A stretch of DNA of 13,847 nucleotides from NCBI GenBank assembly GCA_003449595.1, contig DMHB01000092.1, positions 1 to 13,847 of the forward strand, read 5' to 3'. A program made the translations under genes and the position numbers. The DNA comes from Microscillaceae bacterium. Its GTDB lineage: Bacteria; Bacteroidota; Bacteroidia; Cytophagales; Microscillaceae. Shown here piece after piece: positions 1 to 6,108 of the stretch (positions within the stretch are counted from its first letter, which is position 1; each line of letters opens with the position of its first letter). The notes beneath the pieces were generated by a model that saw only the letters and a list, made by a program, of their open reading frames with translations, searched no databases and had not been told where the DNA came from.

Positions 1-419
1 TAGCTCGTAAAAACTACTTAGAAGTCAAAACCGGCCTTAAAACTTTAGTGCAATATACCGAAACAGCTATCCGCTCATTCGAATTACTTATTGAGAGCAA
101 AGCCCAGCTTCCACAAGAAATCGTAGAAGACAAGACCGAAAATAGCAATGCTGTAGAAGTTGCAGTACCTATCTATTACCAATTTTATAAAGAAAAGTTG
201 CGCTTATACAGTTCGCCCAAAGGAGAGCGTTTCAGTCTGCGTGCGCGTCTTATTCCTCTCGAGTTGCAAGGAACTACTTATTATTTCTTGTATTATGAAG
301 GCAATTATTACCATCTTAAAAATACACAACAAGAAATTGCAGAGGCTAAAATCGTAAAAGACAATGCCATCATCGGTCAACTAAAAATCCTTAAGGATAA
401 GTATTTCGGCAACGAGTAA
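1..419 (+). CDS. C-terminal part of an unrecognised protein (5' truncated by window edge)
   Basis: The frame is open from the first complete codon at position 3 to a TAA at 417-419, so this is the last 138 residues of a longer gene whose start lies outside the window. A GTG at 48 could be read as a start, but the in-frame sequence upstream of it continues without a break and looks equally coding. The protein is soluble, with a mixed helix/strand character: an N-terminal helix rich in E, K and L, then a strand-rich stretch with many aromatic residues (for example YYFLYYEGNYYHL), and a lysine-rich helical end. I see no membrane segment, signal peptide or catalytic motif and do not recognise the family. 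A strong terminator follows at once, so it is the last gene of its transcript. Confidence 0.6.
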   Translation, partial: ARKNYLEVKTGLKTLVQYTETAIRSFELLIESKAQLPQEIVEDKTENSNAVEVAVPIYYQFYKEKLRLYSSPKGERFSLRARLIPLELQGTTYYFLYYEGNYYHLKNTQQEIAEAKIVKDNAIIGQLKILKDKYFGNE

Positions 420-444
420 TATGCCTTGTTGCTGCATTATAAGC

Positions 445-482
445 GCCTTTGTTGGGGGAAACTCAAGCAAAGGCTTTTTTTT
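445..482 (+). terminator. Rho-independent terminator of the truncated first gene
   Basis: The arms GCCTTTG (445-451) and CAAAGGC (468-474) form a 7-bp perfect stem around a 16-nt loop and are followed directly by eight T residues (475-482). The T-run is on the + strand only, so it ends the gene that stops at 419 and protects against running into the convergent gene that ends at 514. The minus-strand gene has no equivalent signal here. Confidence 0.8.
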
Positions 483-513
483 GGTGCGTTATCCGAAAGC
501 AGGAGTAAAGCAT

Positions 514-1755
514 TTATTGGGGCTGTTGCACTTGGTGATGAGTATAATATCGTTCAAATCCTTGCACCAACGCCGTGATTTGCCGCGCCACATAGCGCAC
601 CGATACTTGCCAAGGCAGGTAGCGGCATAGATAGTCTTGAAGTTTGGCCGGATAATGCATCAAAACATCTTGCGAAAGATTTCCTATCCGGTCGTCGGGC
701 AAGAGTTCGACTACAGCCGCCGCCAGCGCCGAGGGCAGCAACATATTGGAGCCGTGTACCCCTACTACCACCTGCGAGCGAGCATACAGTTGGCACCAAT
801 AGCGCTCGGTTTGCTCGTCGGGTTTAGGGTGGCAATAATCTACTATCGGGCTTGCAAAACCCACCGGCTCGCTCAGCCCTACTACAATGATTTGCGCTTC
901 GGGCAATTGCCGTTTTAGCAAGTTGGCCAAGCGTGCAAACTTTCGTTTTTGGAGTTGTAGGAGGGACTTTTGAAGGAAGCTAAAAAGGGCAATTTTTTTA
1001 CTTAGCAAATCGCAGAAGCGCCAGAAAGGATGTGGCAACCAAAGCCTATCATTTCTCCAGATCAGGCAAATTTGCAGGGGACTGGTAGTAAATTTTGCCA
1101 AGTCGAACCGAGGGGTGCGCGTATAGGCGGCTATGTCCACCGATTCAGGGCGCGGGTGGGCGTATGCTTCGCTCAGGGCAAACTTATCGAATCGGGTTAA
1201 TTGTTGTTGGATTTGCGCGTCAAGGTCGGCAAACAAACGCTGAGGCAAGCTGCGCCAAGGCAGATTTACTACCCATATTTCGGATATGCCTTCGGGTACA
1301 AGCCACTGCAAAGCAGGCTGCACTATGACCACCAAGCCCCAATCGGGATGGTTTTGCAACAAGGTGTGTGCATTGAAGAGCTTGAGCAAGGCGTGTCCAT
1401 AGAGATAATCCAAGCAGTTGAGCAAAATTACCTGCTGGCAAGAGTCGTGTTTTATCCATTCAACAGAAACAGACGAAGAATCGAATCCTGCTTGGTAAGC
1501 TTTGAAAAAGGCTTCAGTAAACCACTTGGCAGGCGTAGGCGCTATCAATTGATTGGTAGTAAGACTTGCCGCATAAGGATAAACCCGTGCGTGGCCAATG
1601 GGCAGACTTTGCCAGTGCTGGTGGCTGCAAGCGTGGCAGTGGGTATGGGCTATGACAAATATTCCACCCCAAAACACAGCTTTGATTTCAGGAGAAGAAC
1701 TTTGGCAATGCGGGCAAACCAAGTCTTGGCCTGAGGGCGGTTGAAGCATTATCAT
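514..1755 (-). CDS. Zinc-ribbon protein with a GT61/DUF563-like glycosyltransferase domain
   Basis: A 413-residue cytoplasmic protein. The N-terminus carries two cysteine pairs, CPHC at 14-17 and CHAC at 40-43, spaced like a small zinc ribbon, followed by a His-rich stretch. The remainder resembles GT-B glycosyltransferases of the DUF563/GT61 kind: a segment near 113-170 (LDYLYGHALLKL, then WLVP and WVVNLPW), a motif ICLIWRNDRLW at 229-239, a strand IIVVGLSEP at 289-297, and the strongest hit GVHGSNMLLPSALAAAVVEL at 332-351, which matches the G-x-H-G-x-x-L...E-L signature of that family. No signal peptide or transmembrane segment is visible. It lies 37 bases downstream of an ABC exporter on the same strand and is probably cotranscribed with it. 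The start at 1755 (ATG) has a second in-frame ATG two codons later. The substrate is unknown and the enzyme assignment is inferred from motifs. Confidence 0.6.
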   Translation of the reverse strand: MIMLQPPSGQDLVCPHCQSSSPEIKAVFWGGIFVIAHTHCHACSHQHWQSLPIGHARVYPYAASLTTNQLIAPTPAKWFTEAFFKAYQAGFDSSSVSVEWIKHDSCQQVILLNCLDYLYGHALLKLFNAHTLLQNHPDWGLVVIVQPALQWLVPEGISEIWVVNLPWRSLPQRLFADLDAQIQQQLTRFDKFALSEAYAHPRPESVDIAAYTRTPRFDLAKFTTSPLQICLIWRNDRLWLPHPFWRFCDLLSKKIALFSFLQKSLLQLQKRKFARLANLLKRQLPEAQIIVVGLSEPVGFASPIVDYCHPKPDEQTERYWCQLYARSQVVVGVHGSNMLLPSALAAAVVELLPDDRIGNLSQDVLMHYPAKLQDYLCRYLPWQVSVRYVARQITALVQGFERYYTHHQVQQPQ

Positions 1756-1792
1756 AAACCCGGTTTTTTGCCTGAAAAGTACGAAAACTTAT

Positions 1793-3556
1793 TTATACCA
1801 ATTCTTTGTATTGCATTTTGTGCAAACGGGCATACAGTCCATTTTTCAGCAGCAGTTCGTCGTGCTTGCCTTCTTCTTTGATTTCGCCTTTGTCTAACAC
1901 CAATATTTTATCGGCGTGTTTGATGGTAGAAAGACGGTGGGCAATGACAATGGCGGTGCGGCCTTCCATCATTTTTTCAATAGCAGCCTGGATGAGTTCT
2001 TCTGTTTCAGAATCGACGGAAGAGGTGGCTTCATCCAATACTAAGATTTTGGGGTCATAGACCATCGCCCTTACAAAGGATATGAGCTGTCGTTGGCCTA
2101 CCGAAAGCGTCGCCCCTCGCTCCATTACGTTGTAGTCGAAACCTCCGGGTAATTTTTCTATAAATTTACGTGCGCCCAACTTTTCGGCTGCCGACACCAC
2201 TTGGTCATAGCCAATGGCAGAGTTCCCTAATGTAATATTTTCGGTAATTGTACCCGAAAATAAGAATACATCTTGCAGTACCACCCCAATTTGGTTGCGT
2301 AAATAGCCTAATTCATATTCTTTCACACAGACACCATCCAATAAAATTTCGCCTTCATTCACGTCATAAAACCGATTGAGTAAGTTAATGATAGACGATT
2401 TGCCTGCACCTGTAGCCCCTACCAATGCAATGGTTTCGCCTGCTTGGGCTTTGAAGTCAATATTTTTCAAAACATACTTGTCTTCTTTATAAGCAAAACT
2501 GACTCCTTTGAAGGCAATATCGCCCCGCAAAATAGCCGGAGCAAGCTTGCCCTCGTTGGCGGTTACATCGTGGTTATCTAAAATTTTGATAATTCTGTCA
2601 ATGCTCACAATGCCCATTTGCAGGGTGTTGAAGCGGTCGGCGATCATTCGAATGGGTCTGAAAAACAACGAAATATACATAATGAAGGCAATCAAAACCC
2701 CCAAAGTTACGTCTTCGTCGAGTACGCCGCGTGCGCCATACCACACCAACAAGCCGGTTCCGGCGGCACTGATTACTTCGGCCACAGGGAAGTAAACCGA
2801 ATAATACAGCACCGATTTGAGATTGGAGCGGCGGTGTTCGCGGTTGATTTCGTTGAATTTTTGAAGTTCGGTTTCTTCGCTGTTGAAAATTTGCACCACA
2901 CTCATTCCAGTAATGTGTTCTTGCACAAAGGAATTGAGGTTAGAAACCGCAGCCCTTACTTCATCAAAGGCTTTTTTGATTTTTTCTTTGAAAACATAGG
3001 TACTGAAAAACAAGAAGGGGAGCATCGACAAGCTAATCAGGGTCAGTTTCCAGTCGATGTAAAACATCAGTGCCAAAATGAAAATGATTTGCAACAAATC
3101 GGCTATCATCGCTGCAATGCCTTCTGTAAATACATTGGACAAGGTTTCGATATCGGAAACGGTGCGGGTTACTAAGCGCCCAATTGGGGTATTGTCATAA
3201 AATTTCAGCCTTAGTTGTAAGATGTGTTGAAATACTGCCACCCGAATATCTTTGATGATGGTTTGCCCCAACCAACCCGAAAGCAGGGTATGGTAATATT
3301 GAAAAACAGACTGAACGCCCAGCATGACCACCATCAGGACGGTAAGCCACACCAAACCGCCATAATTGCCCTCAAACACATATACATCGATGGTATATTG
3401 CACCAAGTAAGGCCGAACAGGCCCCAGCAATGCAATGGAAATGGTTAGAAAGGTGAGCAAATAAAACCACCCGTTGTAAGGGCGGACAAAGTGGTTGAGT
3501 CTTTGGAGGTTTTTCCAGTCTAAAATAGGCTGACCGGCTTTTTCAAAATCAGACAT
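1793..3556 (-). CDS. ABC exporter, fused permease and ATPase (MsbA/BmrA-like half transporter)
   Basis: A 587-residue half-transporter, the usual length, expected to act as a homodimer in the inner membrane. Residues about 30-310 form the six-helix type I exporter domain, with hydrophobic spans near 30-50, 68-88, 150-185 and 252-300. Residues about 343-580 are the nucleotide-binding domain: Walker A GATGAGKSS at 380-388, Q-loop glutamine 428, signature LSVGQ at 484-488 (V instead of the commoner G), Walker B ILVLDE at 504-509 with catalytic E509, D-loop SSVD at 512-515 and H-loop H540. All catalytic residues are present. Sequence alone does not separate lipid A flipping from multidrug export. 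The glycosyltransferase-like gene follows 37 bases downstream, so the pair may handle a lipid- or glycan-linked substrate; this is inference. A Bacteroidota promoter lies just upstream at 3583-3616. Confidence 0.93.
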   Translation of the reverse strand: MSDFEKAGQPILDWKNLQRLNHFVRPYNGWFYLLTFLTISIALLGPVRPYLVQYTIDVYVFEGNYGGLVWLTVLMVVMLGVQSVFQYYHTLLSGWLGQTIIKDIRVAVFQHILQLRLKFYDNTPIGRLVTRTVSDIETLSNVFTEGIAAMIADLLQIIFILALMFYIDWKLTLISLSMLPFLFFSTYVFKEKIKKAFDEVRAAVSNLNSFVQEHITGMSVVQIFNSEETELQKFNEINREHRRSNLKSVLYYSVYFPVAEVISAAGTGLLVWYGARGVLDEDVTLGVLIAFIMYISLFFRPIRMIADRFNTLQMGIVSIDRIIKILDNHDVTANEGKLAPAILRGDIAFKGVSFAYKEDKYVLKNIDFKAQAGETIALVGATGAGKSSIINLLNRFYDVNEGEILLDGVCVKEYELGYLRNQIGVVLQDVFLFSGTITENITLGNSAIGYDQVVSAAEKLGARKFIEKLPGGFDYNVMERGATLSVGQRQLISFVRAMVYDPKILVLDEATSSVDSETEELIQAAIEKMMEGRTAIVIAHRLSTIKHADKILVLDKGEIKEEGKHDELLLKNGLYARLHKMQYKELV

Positions 3557-3582
3557 AAAGGAGTAAAATGTATAGTAATGTG

Positions 3583-3616
3583 CAAAGGTAGCTAAAAATA
3601 GACGCTATATATCCAA
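3583..3616 (-). promoter_or_regulatory. Bacteroidota-type promoter for the ABC exporter
   Basis: Reading the minus strand, TACCTTTG (3590-3583) fits the -7 consensus TAnnTTTG exactly. A TTG (3616-3614) lies 23 bases upstream, at the upper end of the spacing known for the -33 element. The start codon follows about 26 bases after the -7 element. There is no clear Shine-Dalgarno site, as is usual in this phylum. Confidence 0.6.
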
Positions 3617-3653
3617 TCGAATGCCAGCCGAAAAAGTTTCTGTAAGGAATATT

Positions 3654-3661
3654 TATCTTTG
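3654..3661 (+). promoter_or_regulatory. Bacteroidota -7 promoter element for tdk
   Basis: TATCTTTG fits TAnnTTTG exactly and lies 24 bases before the ATG at 3686. No convincing -33 element is seen. Its position decides the tdk start, because the upstream in-frame TTG at 3659 falls inside the element. It is back to back with the ABC exporter promoter, so 3557-3685 is a divergent promoter region. Confidence 0.55.
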
Positions 3662-3685
3662 CAATCTTTTCTTTTTGATGATGCT

Positions 3686-4306
3686 ATGTTTGTAGAACCC
3701 CACTTCGATAACAGCGAATTTCGCCCCCGAACCGGTTGGTTGGAAGTTATTGCCGGATCTATGTTTTCAGGTAAAACCGAAGAGCTGATTCGCCGGTTGA
3801 ACCGTGCCAAGATCGCAAAGCAACAAATTCAAATTTTTAAGCCTTCTATCGACCAACGATACCACGCACAGCACGTTGTTTCGCATAATTCAAACGCCAT
3901 CTTTTCGACACCTGTCGAGCAGGCCAGTCGGATTTTAACCCTGAGCGAGTCAGCCGATGTGGTAGGCATTGATGAGGTGCAATTTTTTGATGCCTCGATT
4001 GTGCAAGTTTGTAGCCAGTTGGCCAACCAAGGCAAGCGGGTGATTGTAGCCGGGTTAGATTTAGATTTTAAAGCCAAGCCTTTTGGGTCAATGCCTCAGT
4101 TGATGGCTGTCGCCGAATTTGTAACCAAGCTACACGCCATCTGTATGCGGTGTGGAGGGATTGCCAACTTTTCGTATCGGTTGGTAGCCTCGCAAGAAGA
4201 AGTGCTTTTGGGCGAAACCGAAGCCTACGAAGCCCGCTGCCGCCGATGTTTTTATACTGGCGACCAAGAAAAAAATAAAATTCATCCACAACACGAAATT
4301 CAATGA
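3686..4306 (+). CDS. tdk: Thymidine kinase, type II
   Basis: Phosphorylates thymidine to dTMP with ATP in the pyrimidine salvage pathway, in the cytoplasm, normally as a tetramer. From the ATG at 3686 it is 206 residues. The P-loop GSMFSGKT is at 24-31, the Walker-B-like segment with the catalytic glutamate is DEVQF at 96-100 (E97), and the zinc site of the lasso domain has C153/C156 (CMRC) and C185/C188 (CRRC). The flexible start followed by GWLEVIAGSMFSGK is typical of Bacteroidota homologues. The frame is open further upstream to a TTG at 3659, but that codon lies in the promoter -7 element, so ATG 3686 is preferred. The stop overlaps the start of the next gene (ATGA at 4303-4306), which points to translational coupling. 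Confidence 0.95.
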   Translation: MFVEPHFDNSEFRPRTGWLEVIAGSMFSGKTEELIRRLNRAKIAKQQIQIFKPSIDQRYHAQHVVSHNSNAIFSTPVEQASRILTLSESADVVGIDEVQFFDASIVQVCSQLANQGKRVIVAGLDLDFKAKPFGSMPQLMAVAEFVTKLHAICMRCGGIANFSYRLVASQEEVLLGETEAYEARCRRCFYTGDQEKNKIHPQHEIQ

Positions 4307-4851
4307 ACAGAGCAAAATTTTGGTTGCTGATAGTACTTCTGAGCACTTTTGGAGTAGCCAACGCGCAGCAGCGCATAGCCAATGCCGGAGCTGGTTTCCA
4401 AATCGATTTTCCGGACGATTGGCGCATTACCAACGAAAAATATGGCCAAGGCACCATTGCCACCGCCAATGCTGCCCAAGATGTAATGGTGGTAGTGATG
4501 GCACTTAACAATCCGGAAGAGGCTTTTTCCAAAACCTTTGATGCCTTGATGGATGCTGCTTCGCAAGATTTTTGTGTGGCGCAAGGCTATGGCCCATTCA
4601 AGCGCGAGCAAGTACGCGAGAAAAAAGGAGTGCCGCCTTCTTTTAACCAAAATGGATTTACGGGTTTTATTGGGCAAGCCGAGCTGATGGACGATGCCAA
4701 ACAACAAGTGTTGATAGAAATTGCCATGTACTTTTTGCGTAATGCCGAAAACAAAGCTTTTGTGTTAGTGGTGATGGCCACACCGACTTCGCAAAAAGCC
4801 AACCAAGCAGTTTTGAAAGGTATTTTCGACAGCCTAAAAGGGATGCCGTAG
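4303..4851 (+). CDS. Small secreted protein, possibly PsbP/DcrB-like fold
   Basis: A 182-residue protein with a clear signal peptide: a short basic start (MNRAK), a hydrophobic core and a likely cleavage after ANA near residue 21. The mature part has the layout of PsbP/Mog1/DUF1795-type domains: an opening phrase FQIDFPDDWRI close to the mature N-terminus, a central helix around residues 70-85, and a closing strand and helix (AFVLVVMAT, then LKGIFDSLKGMP). That fold assignment is from pattern only; no catalytic residues are evident. Expected location is periplasm or cell surface. The ATG overlaps the tdk stop by 4 bases, so it is read from the tdk transcript, although the two functions have no obvious link. 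A single cysteine follows the cleavage site, and there is no lipobox. Confidence 0.8.
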   Translation: MNRAKFWLLIVLLSTFGVANAQQRIANAGAGFQIDFPDDWRITNEKYGQGTIATANAAQDVMVVVMALNNPEEAFSKTFDALMDAASQDFCVAQGYGPFKREQVREKKGVPPSFNQNGFTGFIGQAELMDDAKQQVLIEIAMYFLRNAENKAFVLVVMATPTSQKANQAVLKGIFDSLKGMP

Positions 4852-4878
4852 GGGAGGTTGATGGGTTTTTGTTGTTCT

Positions 4879-5009
4879 GCCCTTATTTGTGTCCCACAAA
4901 CAAAACAGTGTTGACCGTGAACAACGCACCGACCGTAGCCCCCAAACGACCTGAATTGATCCTTCGCAGAGATGCACGACTGACTTGCTTGTGGGATGCA
5001 AACAAGGGC
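4879..5009. repeat. 131-base imperfect inverted repeat, structured RNA or small mobile-element remnant
   Basis: The 287-base gap 4852-5138 has no convincing gene. Its main feature is a pair of 23-base arms, 4879-4901 and 4987-5009. Aligned as a stem they give 19 Watson-Crick pairs and 2 G-U pairs, with 2 mismatches. The stem continues inward with 4902-4903/4985-4986, and after a 2x2 internal loop with CAGT (4906-4909) against ACTG (4979-4982), giving a rod about 130 nt long. The loop contains two copies of GACCGT (4913-4918 and 4931-4936). No target-site duplication, T-run or matching promoter is seen on either strand. I do not recognise it as 6S, SRP, tmRNA or RNase P RNA. Confidence 0.5.
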
Positions 5010-5055
5010 GTAAAAATCCTTATTTGCCGACATAGTCGCTGGCGCAAGTTATAGG

Positions 5056-5094
5056 ACACCGGGCGGCTTATGTAAATCAGATTTAAAGCGGTGT
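5056..5094. other. Compound hairpin upstream of the pseudouridine synthase gene
   Basis: ACACC (5056-5060) pairs with GGTGT (5090-5094), GCTT (5066-5069) with AAGC (5086-5089), and TAAATC (5073-5078) with GATTTA (5080-5085), separated by small bulges. No T-run follows on either strand, so it is not a standard terminator. It lies just before the promoter at 5102-5129, so it could be a DNA-level site or the end of an upstream RNA. Confidence 0.35.
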
Positions 5095-5101
5095 TTTCGC
5101 A

Positions 5102-5129
5102 TTGTTTCGGCAAACAACTTGTACCTTTG
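5102..5129 (+). promoter_or_regulatory. Bacteroidota promoter for the RluA-family gene
   Basis: TTG (5102-5104), a 17-base spacer, then TACCTTTG (5122-5129) matches the TTG-N17-23-TAnnTTTG consensus. It is the best promoter match in the window. The ATG at 5139 is only 10 bases after the element, so the transcript would have a very short leader or none. The site lies inside the longer reading of the gene (GTG at 5091), which argues for the start at 5139. Confidence 0.7.
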
Positions 5130-5138
5130 CAGCCAGTT

Positions 5139-5873
5139 ATGCTATTCGACGATTTTTTCCAAGTACTTTACGAAGACAACCACCTGCTGATTGTCAACAA
5201 ATCGCCCGGGGTGTTGGTACAACCCGACGACAGCCCTGCCCCTGCCTTAGAAGTGATGGGTAAACAATACCTCAAGCTCAAATACAACAAACCCGGCGAG
5301 GTTTTTCTGGGGGTTTGCCACCGCTTAGACCGACCAGTGAGCGGCTTAGTTATTTTGGCGCGCACCTCGAAAGCCTTAGAGCGGATGAACAAAATTTTCC
5401 GCAGCCGCGAAATTCAAAAGACTTACTGGGCGGTTGTCAAAAGAAAACCAGCCAAAGAAAAAGCCAAATTGGTGCATTGGATTCGCAAAGAAGAACACCA
5501 AAACAGGGTAGAAATTTTTAAGCACGAAGAATCGGGCAGCCAGATAGCCGAGTTGAGTTATCAGTGGTTGGGTGGACTGAACGACCACCACCTGCTAGAG
5601 GTTACTCCAATTACAGGCCGCCCACACCAAATCAGGGCGCAATTGGCCGCGATAGGCTGCCCCATTCGGGGTGATGTGAAATATGGATTCAGCCGCGCCA
5701 ACGACAACGGCAGCATTCATTTGCACGCACGGCGCGTATTTTTTGAACATCCGGTGAAGAAAACACCGCTTTTATGTATTGCACCGGTGCCTGAGACCCA
5801 GTTTTGGGAGCAATTTTTAGTATTCGACAAGTTTAATCCGAAGGATGCAAACTTAGATTTTTTAATCTCTTAG
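5139..5873 (+). CDS. RNA pseudouridine synthase, RluA family, without S4 domain
   Basis: Isomerises uridine to pseudouridine in rRNA or tRNA, acting in the cytoplasm. From ATG 5139 it is 244 residues, the length of a stand-alone catalytic domain; the N-terminal S4 RNA-binding domain of RluC/RluD is absent. The family signature HRLDRPVSGLV is at 61-71 with the catalytic aspartate D64. Other RluA motifs are VLYEDNHLLIVNKSPG at 9-24 and GRPHQIRAQLAAIGCPI at 160-176, followed by GDVKYG. The frame is open up to a GTG at 5091, which would add 16 residues, but the promoter lies inside that stretch. The target nucleotide cannot be read from sequence; short members include RluA- and TruC-type enzymes. 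The gene stands alone with its own promoter and terminator. Confidence 0.92.
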   Translation: MLFDDFFQVLYEDNHLLIVNKSPGVLVQPDDSPAPALEVMGKQYLKLKYNKPGEVFLGVCHRLDRPVSGLVILARTSKALERMNKIFRSREIQKTYWAVVKRKPAKEKAKLVHWIRKEEHQNRVEIFKHEESGSQIAELSYQWLGGLNDHHLLEVTPITGRPHQIRAQLAAIGCPIRGDVKYGFSRANDNGSIHLHARRVFFEHPVKKTPLLCIAPVPETQFWEQFLVFDKFNPKDANLDFLIS

Positions 5874-5875
5874 AC

Positions 5876-5900
5876 TACTTTGCAATGCAAAGTACTTTTT
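5876..5900 (+). terminator. Terminator hairpin after the pseudouridine synthase gene
   Basis: TACTTTGC (5876-5883) and GCAAAGTA (5887-5894) form a perfect 8-bp stem with an AAT loop, followed by C and five T residues (5896-5900). The hairpin starts two bases after the stop codon. The stem is AT-rich, so termination may be partial. Confidence 0.6.
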
Positions 5901-5950
5901 ATTGAAACATTCCTTGTTTAGCCAACGTTATTATCCAAGAGTTTACGCAC

Positions 5951-5974
5951 ACGGACATTTGTCCGTAATCGGAC
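5951..5974. promoter_or_regulatory. Operator-like palindrome upstream of the TolC-family gene
   Basis: ACGGAC (5951-5956), ATTT, GTCCGT (5961-5966) is a perfect 6-bp palindrome, and CGGAC recurs at 5970-5974, giving three half-sites in 24 bases. No T-run follows, so it is not a terminator. It is about 135 bases before the tolC-like start and is the only marked symmetry there. The rest of 5901-6108 is AT-rich and holds two direct copies of TTTAATTGAT (6031-6040 and 6067-6076). I see no exact TAnnTTTG. A role as a regulator binding site is inference. Confidence 0.35.
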
Positions 5975-6108
5975 GATTTTGTACTATTTCCGAACACTTT
6001 TTACGTGATGCGTATCTGTTATTTTTTATATTTAATTGATTTTCAAGTACTTACACTGAACGGTACTTTAATTGATAGCTATTCGACAATCCTTTTAAGT
6101 CCTTATTG

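Noticed and set aside
1201..1734. 177-codon open frame on the + strand inside the glycosyltransferase-like gene
   Set aside because: It lies entirely antisense to a gene with recognisable domains, and its translation has no domain pattern.
2618..3175. 185-codon + strand open frame inside the ABC exporter
   Set aside because: Antisense to the exporter membrane domain; the composition is that of a shadow frame.
4879..5009. Reading the inverted repeat as an insertion sequence
   Set aside because: Far too short for a transposase, and the bases flanking the two arms do not form a target duplication; kept only as a possible small non-autonomous element.
5040..5100. GGCGGCTTATGTAAATC resembling the 3' end of RNase P RNA
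   Set aside because: The conserved 5' signature of RNase P RNA and its other core motifs are absent from the gap on both strands.
4587..5113. Overlapping small open frames on both strands across the gap after the secreted protein
   Set aside because: None has a start context, promoter or recognisable protein pattern. The inverted-repeat structure of the gap explains why frames stay open on both strands.
6031..6076. Direct repeat TTTAATTGAT before the tolC-like gene
   Set aside because: Only 10 bases of AT-rich sequence, two copies; too weak to claim a site on its own.
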